From the NCBI GenBank assembly GCA_005800965.1, contig SYEA01000083.1:1-26922 (forward strand): DNA of 26,922 nucleotides, read 5' to 3'. Positions within the stretch are counted from its first letter, which is position 1; the number at the start of each line of letters is the position of its first letter. This DNA is from Actinomycetota bacterium (GTDB lineage: Bacteria > Actinomycetota > Acidimicrobiia > Acidimicrobiales > Ilumatobacteraceae). Below, piece after piece: positions 22,941-26,922 of the stretch. The notes beneath the pieces are model-generated. The model saw only the letters and a list, made by a program, of their open reading frames with translations, made no database searches and was not told the origin of the DNA. The translations under genes and the position numbers were made by a program.

Positions 22941-23597
22941 CTACTCGCCGACTAACCACGCACGCGTGCGTGCAAATGCATCAGCGGCATCTTCTTTGCG
23001 ATGCGACGGCCGCGAAGCATCGTGAGCAAAGCCATGTTCGGCGGCGTACTCCACCACATTGCAACCCGTTGCACGTAGCGCAGTCACGTCAGCAGCAGGT
23101 GTGTACGGGTCGTTAGTGCCAATTATCGCCAGCACCTTTGTGGCATCAGCTCGATTCAAGTACTCAAGCGGTTCACCCTGGGTGCTTGACTGCCAATTTG
23201 GTGGAACCTGAATCATTCCGTAAAAACTCACGATTCGGGCAAACCGCTCGCTGACCGATGACTTGAAGCAATACATCCCGCCCATGCAAAAACCCATCAA
23301 CCCGATGCGCGGGGTGCCCAGTGCATCAGCTGCCTCGTGCAGATCTCGCAGATGATTCGCATCATTCAACGAGGCAACTGCTTTCATCCGCGGCTCAATT
23401 TCTGCGCCAAGTGAATGATCAGGAAATGGCTCCACTGCACACACTGCCATGTTCCACTCCTGTGCGAGCCGCGTCACCATGTCTGCGAACAGAGGACGAA
23501 GTGAGAAAATATCCGGGGCAATCACCAGCCCCATGGTGGGTGACGCAACGGTCGTGTCGATTTCGGCGGGCGTACCCGACGGCAGGTTGATACGCAT
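22941..23597 (-). CDS. Dienelactone hydrolase family protein
   Basis: The 218-residue alpha/beta hydrolase has the Cys nucleophile in GFCMGGMYC, Asp in GTNDPYTP and His in HGFAHDASRP, the triad of dienelactone hydrolases. Classic members open dienelactone rings in chlorocatechol breakdown, but many act on other esters, and no catabolic cluster surrounds it here. The ATG at 23597 is chosen because homology begins there with MRINLPSG. It ends five bases after the convergent regulator gene. Confidence 0.9.
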   Translation of the reverse strand: MRINLPSGTPAEIDTTVASPTMGLVIAPDIFSLRPLFADMVTRLAQEWNMAVCAVEPFPDHSLGAEIEPRMKAVASLNDANHLRDLHEAADALGTPRIGLMGFCMGGMYCFKSSVSERFARIVSFYGMIQVPPNWQSSTQGEPLEYLNRADATKVLAIIGTNDPYTPAADVTALRATGCNVVEYAAEHGFAHDASRPSHRKEDAADAFARTRAWLVGE

Positions 23598-23656
23598 GGC
23601 CAAAGTCTTGCCGATTTTCCTGCGGTGAGAGTACTGGTGAGGCACATCCTGACGCT

Positions 23657-23660
23657 GGAG
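23657..23660 (+). promoter_or_regulatory. Ribosome-binding site for the sigma-like gene
   Basis: GGAG lies four bases before the ATG at 23665. This is one of few clear Shine-Dalgarno sequences at a divergent start in the window, and it suggests a leadered transcript. Confidence 0.4.
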
Positions 23661-23664
23661 TGCC

Positions 23665-24444
23665 ATGACCACTTCACAATCCATCACCAGTATCCACCGC
23701 AATCCAATTGCCCTACTTGACGCCGAATGGGCACGAATGGTGTATTCGCCCCGGGTTCTGCGCACCGTGAACTCGTGGGGTCTACGCCCCGCCCCGTTTA
23801 CTTCATTGGATGAGGTGCTGATGGCAATTGGCTTCCGTGGTGCCAAATGCGACTTGGCAGCAGACCAGATGTTGGCCCAAGTCGTTCGTCATGCCGCAAC
23901 CGACGCGCTTGCTGCCAGAATCGTGTTGCAACGGGTGATTCCACCAATGCTGGCTATTGCCCGTCGCCGCGGGCACATTCGCAGCATTGGCTACAACGAT
24001 GCCCTGGGCATGGTGCTCTCCCACGCGTGGGAGGTCATTCGTAGGTACCCAATCGAGCGACGCCCAGCAAAAATTGCTGTCAATATCGTGCGCGATATCG
24101 AATACTTTGCCTTCGTGCGTGGCGAACGCCGACGCCAGCAGTTCGAAACGGGTGCTGCGATTCACGATGCCACCCTCAACCAACGCAGCGCCGACCTACT
24201 GAATCATGAAGACCCGTATGGTTCATCAACTGGCCGCTCGCACGCCGAGGTTGAGCTGGCATTTCTCTTGCAATCAGCTCGCGACCACAACATGTCAGAA
24301 AAATCACGGGCCATCTTCGACGCACTCACCACCCAGACACTGGATGAATTTGCCGCTGCCCACGGCATCAGCCGGCGCACAGCGCGCGGATGGTTGAGTG
24401 ATGCGGCTAACGAGTTGCGTGTACGAACGCAGTGTGCGGCGTGA
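23665..24444 (+). CDS. Sigma-70-like DNA-binding protein, atypical
   Basis: I do not recognise a named family. The 259-residue protein has a central helical region (about 67-155, LAQVVRHAATDALAARIVLQ, DALGMVLSHAWEVIRRYP, IAVNIVRDIEYFAFVRGERRR) that recalls sigma region 2, and a C-terminal helix-turn-helix (about 218-252, TLDEFAAAHGISRRTARGWL) that recalls region 4. Similar proteins occur in actinobacteria as sigma-like proteins of unknown role, from memory. No typical region 1.2 or 3 is seen. It may be a minor sigma factor or a transcription regulator. The gene has a GGAG four bases upstream. Its last 38 bases overlap copA tail to tail. Confidence 0.65.
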   Translation: MTTSQSITSIHRNPIALLDAEWARMVYSPRVLRTVNSWGLRPAPFTSLDEVLMAIGFRGAKCDLAADQMLAQVVRHAATDALAARIVLQRVIPPMLAIARRRGHIRSIGYNDALGMVLSHAWEVIRRYPIERRPAKIAVNIVRDIEYFAFVRGERRRQQFETGAAIHDATLNQRSADLLNHEDPYGSSTGRSHAEVELAFLLQSARDHNMSEKSRAIFDALTTQTLDEFAAAHGISRRTARGWLSDAANELRVRTQCAA

Positions 24445-26659
24445 GCTTGGTGGTACGGAGTCGCAAACTGTTTGTCACCACGAACACACTCGACAGCGCC
24501 ATTGCCAACCCGGCCCACATCGGGTTGAGTAGCCCGAGGGCCGCCAGCGGTATCGCAGCAGTGTTGTAGGCAAATGCCCAAAACACGTTGGCGCTAATGG
24601 TGCGCAGCGTGGCGCGTGACAACAAGATGGCGTCGGTCACCAAACGCAGGTCGCCACTCACGATCGTGAGGTCACTGGCATTGATTGCCACATCGGTGCC
24701 CGTGCCCATTGCGATACCTACGTTGGCCTGAGCCAAAGCCGCAGCATCGTTCACCCCATCACCCACCATTGCCACCGCGTAACCACGTGCCTGCAAATCT
24801 GCAACCACTCGAACTTTTTCTTCAGGCAACACACCAGCAATCACATGTTGTTCATCAGCTTCGATGCCAACCTGCTTGGCGACGGCAAGCGCTGTCGCAC
24901 GACTGTCACCGGTAAGCAAAATCGGGCGAAGGCCCAAGTCGCGTAACGCAGCGATGGCAGCGGCACTGTTTGCTTTGGGTCGATCAGCCACCACGCACAC
25001 GCCCTGCACGGTGCCATTGATTGCCACCAAAATGCCAATGTTGCCCCCAGTGCGGGCGGCAACCAGCGCATCGTTCATGGCTGCGGGAATCAGCACCAGT
25101 TTTCGACGCATGAGGGTTTCGTTGCCCGCCATGACACTTGCACCGTTGACCAAACCAATCGTGCCCATTCCTGGCAGATTCTCAAAGTCAGTCACGGCCG
25201 GCAGCATGCCGCGCTCTGCTCGGGCGGCAGTCGCAATCGCCTTGGCAACCGGATGCTCGCTGGCATGTTCGAGCGCACCAGCAAACGACAACAACTCAGA
25301 CCGTGTTGCACCATCGGCACACACGACATCCACTAGTTGCATCATTCCGGTGGTCACCGTGCCTGTCTTGTCAAACACCACGGTGTCGACCCGACGCGTG
25401 CCCTGCAGCACGTCGGCACCCTTGATGACGATTCCCATCTGTGCAGCTCGTCCACTACCGACCATCAATGCTGTTGGCGTCGCTAGCCCCAAGGCACAAG
25501 GGCAGGCAATGATCAACACGGCAACTGCAGCGGTGAAGGCCTGCGAAATGTCATCGCCCATCGCCCACCACACCACGAACGTTGCTAGAGAAATCACGAT
25601 CACGGTGGGAACGAACACGCCACTCACCCGGTCGGCGAGTTTTTGCACCGGTGCCTTGGTGGCCTGGGCGTCACGCACTAGGCGCGTCATTTGGGCAAAC
25701 GTCGAATCGGCGCCAATGCGTGTGGCCTGCACCACGAGCCGACCAGTCAGGTTCACCGTCGTGCCCGTCACGTTGGCCCCGACCGTTACATCTACCGGAA
25801 CGCTTTCACCTGTGAGCATCGAAACATCAAGCGACGAACTGCCTTCTCGAATTATGCCGTCTGCGGCAATAATCTCCCCTGGTCGCACGATGAACAAATC
25901 GCCGACCTGCACCTGGGATGCATCAATCAACACCTCTTCGCCATCGCGCAGAACAGTTGCATGCCGCGCACCCAACGCCAGCAACGAACGAAGTGCGTCA
26001 CCTGCTCGGCGTTTGGCTCGAGCCTCGAAGTAGCGACCAGCGAGCAAAAAACTGGTGACGGCTACTGCGACCTCTAGATAAATATGATCTACATCCATGT
26101 TGGTCATGTCCATGCCGTCATGGTCGGCAGCATCGCCCCACACCAACGCCCACACCGACCAACTCATTGCCGCGATGATGCCCAGAGAAATCAGCGTGTC
26201 CATGGTGGTCGCACGATGACGTGCGTTCATGGCGGCTGCCTTGTGGAACGGTGCCGCTGACCACACGACCACAGGAAGCGTGAGTGCCAACGCCCACCAC
26301 TTCCAGTTTTCAAATTGCAACCCCGCAATCATCGACAACGCAACCACGGGTAAGCCCGCAACCAACGACACTCCTAGTCGTGCCCGCAGCATCGCCACAC
26401 GATCAAGAGTCTCTTTGTCGAGCATCTCGGGTGTGGTGTCTTGCAACAACCGCGCGCCGTAGCCGGCTTTTTCGATTCGCTCAATTACCTGCTGGGTGGA
26501 GACTGAGTCGGTCAAAGTGACGCGGGCCGACTCGGTAGCAAAGTTCACTGTGGCTGTGACGCCAGGAATCTGATTGAGGGCTTTTTCAACTTTGACGGCG
26601 CAGGCACCACAGGTCATACCCGCGACCGAGAGGTCGAGTTGTTCTAATTGTGTTGACAC
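24407..26659 (-). CDS. copA: Copper-exporting P1B-type ATPase
   Basis: The 750-residue protein has an N-terminal HMA domain with Cys17 and Cys20 (GMTCGAC), eight predicted membrane segments, the CPC motif at 386-388, TGES (283-286), the phosphorylated Asp430 in DKTGT, SEHPVAK, and GDGVNDAAALAQANVGIAMG. C-terminal YNTAAIPLA and MALSSVFVVTNS supply further Cu(I) ligands. Together they mark a Cu(I)-type exporter. A short Asp/His/Met-rich loop (DHDGMDMTNMDVDH, 179-192) faces outward and may bind copper. The GTG at 26659 is the only start keeping the first HMA strand. It lies one base after the tRNA-Lys 3' end, so no room for a separate leader exists. Its tail overlaps the sigma-like gene by 38 bases. 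Confidence 0.95.
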   Translation of the reverse strand: MSTQLEQLDLSVAGMTCGACAVKVEKALNQIPGVTATVNFATESARVTLTDSVSTQQVIERIEKAGYGARLLQDTTPEMLDKETLDRVAMLRARLGVSLVAGLPVVALSMIAGLQFENWKWWALALTLPVVVWSAAPFHKAAAMNARHRATTMDTLISLGIIAAMSWSVWALVWGDAADHDGMDMTNMDVDHIYLEVAVAVTSFLLAGRYFEARAKRRAGDALRSLLALGARHATVLRDGEEVLIDASQVQVGDLFIVRPGEIIAADGIIREGSSSLDVSMLTGESVPVDVTVGANVTGTTVNLTGRLVVQATRIGADSTFAQMTRLVRDAQATKAPVQKLADRVSGVFVPTVIVISLATFVVWWAMGDDISQAFTAAVAVLIIACPCALGLATPTALMVGSGRAAQMGIVIKGADVLQGTRRVDTVVFDKTGTVTTGMMQLVDVVCADGATRSELLSFAGALEHASEHPVAKAIATAARAERGMLPAVTDFENLPGMGTIGLVNGASVMAGNETLMRRKLVLIPAAMNDALVAARTGGNIGILVAINGTVQGVCVVADRPKANSAAAIAALRDLGLRPILLTGDSRATALAVAKQVGIEADEQHVIAGVLPEEKVRVVADLQARGYAVAMVGDGVNDAAALAQANVGIAMGTGTDVAINASDLTIVSGDLRLVTDAILLSRATLRTISANVFWAFAYNTAAIPLAALGLLNPMWAGLAMALSSVFVVTNSLRLRTTKLTPHTAFVHATR

Positions 26660-26660
26660 G

Positions 26661-26733
<73 letters not shown>

Positions 26734-26744
26734 GTGAGACATTC

Positions 26745-26750
26745 AGACTA
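26745..26750 (-). promoter_or_regulatory. Candidate -10 element for tRNA-Lys, possibly also copA
   Basis: TAGTCT on the minus strand ends 11 bases before the tRNA 5' end, which would give a short 5' leader. It is the only promoter-like site upstream of copA that does not lie inside the tRNA. No good -35 is seen. Confidence 0.35.
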
Positions 26751-26759
26751 GTTGCGCTT

Positions 26760-26922
26760 TTACCGCAACAGCAGTGCGGTCGCAGCAAACTGACAGACCA
26801 CAGCGATAACAGTCATCACATGCCACACCTCATGAAACCCGAAGACTTCTGGTCGAAGTCGCGGATACCGGCGATAAAACATCACTGCGCCAGTCGTAAA
26901 TACGATGCCACCGATGGCATAC
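26760..26922 (-). CDS. Hemolysin III / TrhA-family membrane protein (C-terminal 53 aa, cut by window edge)
   Basis: The frame from the right edge to a TAA at 26762-26760 gives 53 residues: YAIGGIVFTTGAVMFYRRYP, then RPEVFGFHEVWHVMTV and a final membrane helix. This matches the C-terminal end of the hemolysin III / TrhA (PAQR-like) family, with the conserved GFHEVWH His pair. The family is a seven-helix integral membrane group with metal-binding His residues, of debated role in membrane homeostasis. The N-terminal part and the start lie outside the window. It is upstream of tRNA-Lys in the same direction, 26 bases away. Confidence 0.85.
   Translation of the reverse strand, partial: YAIGGIVFTTGAVMFYRRYPRLRPEVFGFHEVWHVMTVIAVVCQFAATALLLR

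Noticed and set aside
24864..26033. Open frame of 389 codons on the plus strand opposite copA
   Set aside because: It is antisense to an intact P-type ATPase and its composition (Ser, Thr, Pro, Ala rich) is typical of the reverse frame of such genes.

Overview
The window is a gene-dense stretch of an actinobacterial chromosome, with no gene-free gap over 100 bases. Base composition (63% GC by hand count of five lines), a CopA-type P-ATPase, a LytR_C-domain envelope protein, an actinobacterial GT4, the DOXP/MEP genes ispD-ispF beside rlmB, and many apparently leaderless genes with GTG starts suggest Actinomycetota, most likely an Acidimicrobiia-like lineage. That placement is inference; no rRNA gene is present.

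Left part (1-4315). The gatC-gatA pair for tRNA-dependent amidation runs off the left edge. It is followed by an alpha-galactosidase (GH36) divergent from galT, a small alpha-galactoside/Leloir unit, and by lgt, the first lipoprotein-modifying enzyme.

Central plus-strand operon (4341-10725). An M48 membrane protease, the apolipoprotein N-acyltransferase lnt, an aldose-1-epimerase-like protein, a GT4 glycosyltransferase and a methyltransferase/alpha-toroid fusion are packed with overlaps or gaps of at most 25 bases. Lgt and Lnt bracket the protease and together make a lipoprotein-maturation unit. The GT4, the fusion protein and a convergent second methyltransferase look like an uncharacterised glycoconjugate or lipid-tailoring module. 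Lnt carries Ser where the family has its catalytic Cys.

Middle (11426-18169). TesB thioesterase, CrtZ carotenoid hydroxylase, a CrtA-like (spheroidene monooxygenase) protein, a divergent PlsY-like acyltransferase and a CrtQ/CruC/HpnB-type GT2 sit together and suggest carotenoid end-group tailoring, possibly glycosylation and acylation. An amidase overlaps the GT2 by four bases. Glycerate kinase and a LytR_C protein follow.

Right part (18239-26922). This holds a lower-GC DUF2142-like membrane protein, tRNA-Thr(UGU), the ispD-ispF-rlmB operon (isoprenoid precursors plus 23S rRNA methylation) divergent from a CRP/FNR regulator, a dienelactone hydrolase, an unusual sigma-70-like protein, copA placed one base after tRNA-Lys(UUU), and the end of a hemolysin III/TrhA-type membrane protein.

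Two architectural themes recur. Start codons of divergent genes are often 20-70 bases apart with a TANNNT element 6-8 bases upstream, which suggests leaderless and sometimes bidirectional promoters. Convergent genes often overlap at their 3' ends (53, 53, 72 and 38 bases).
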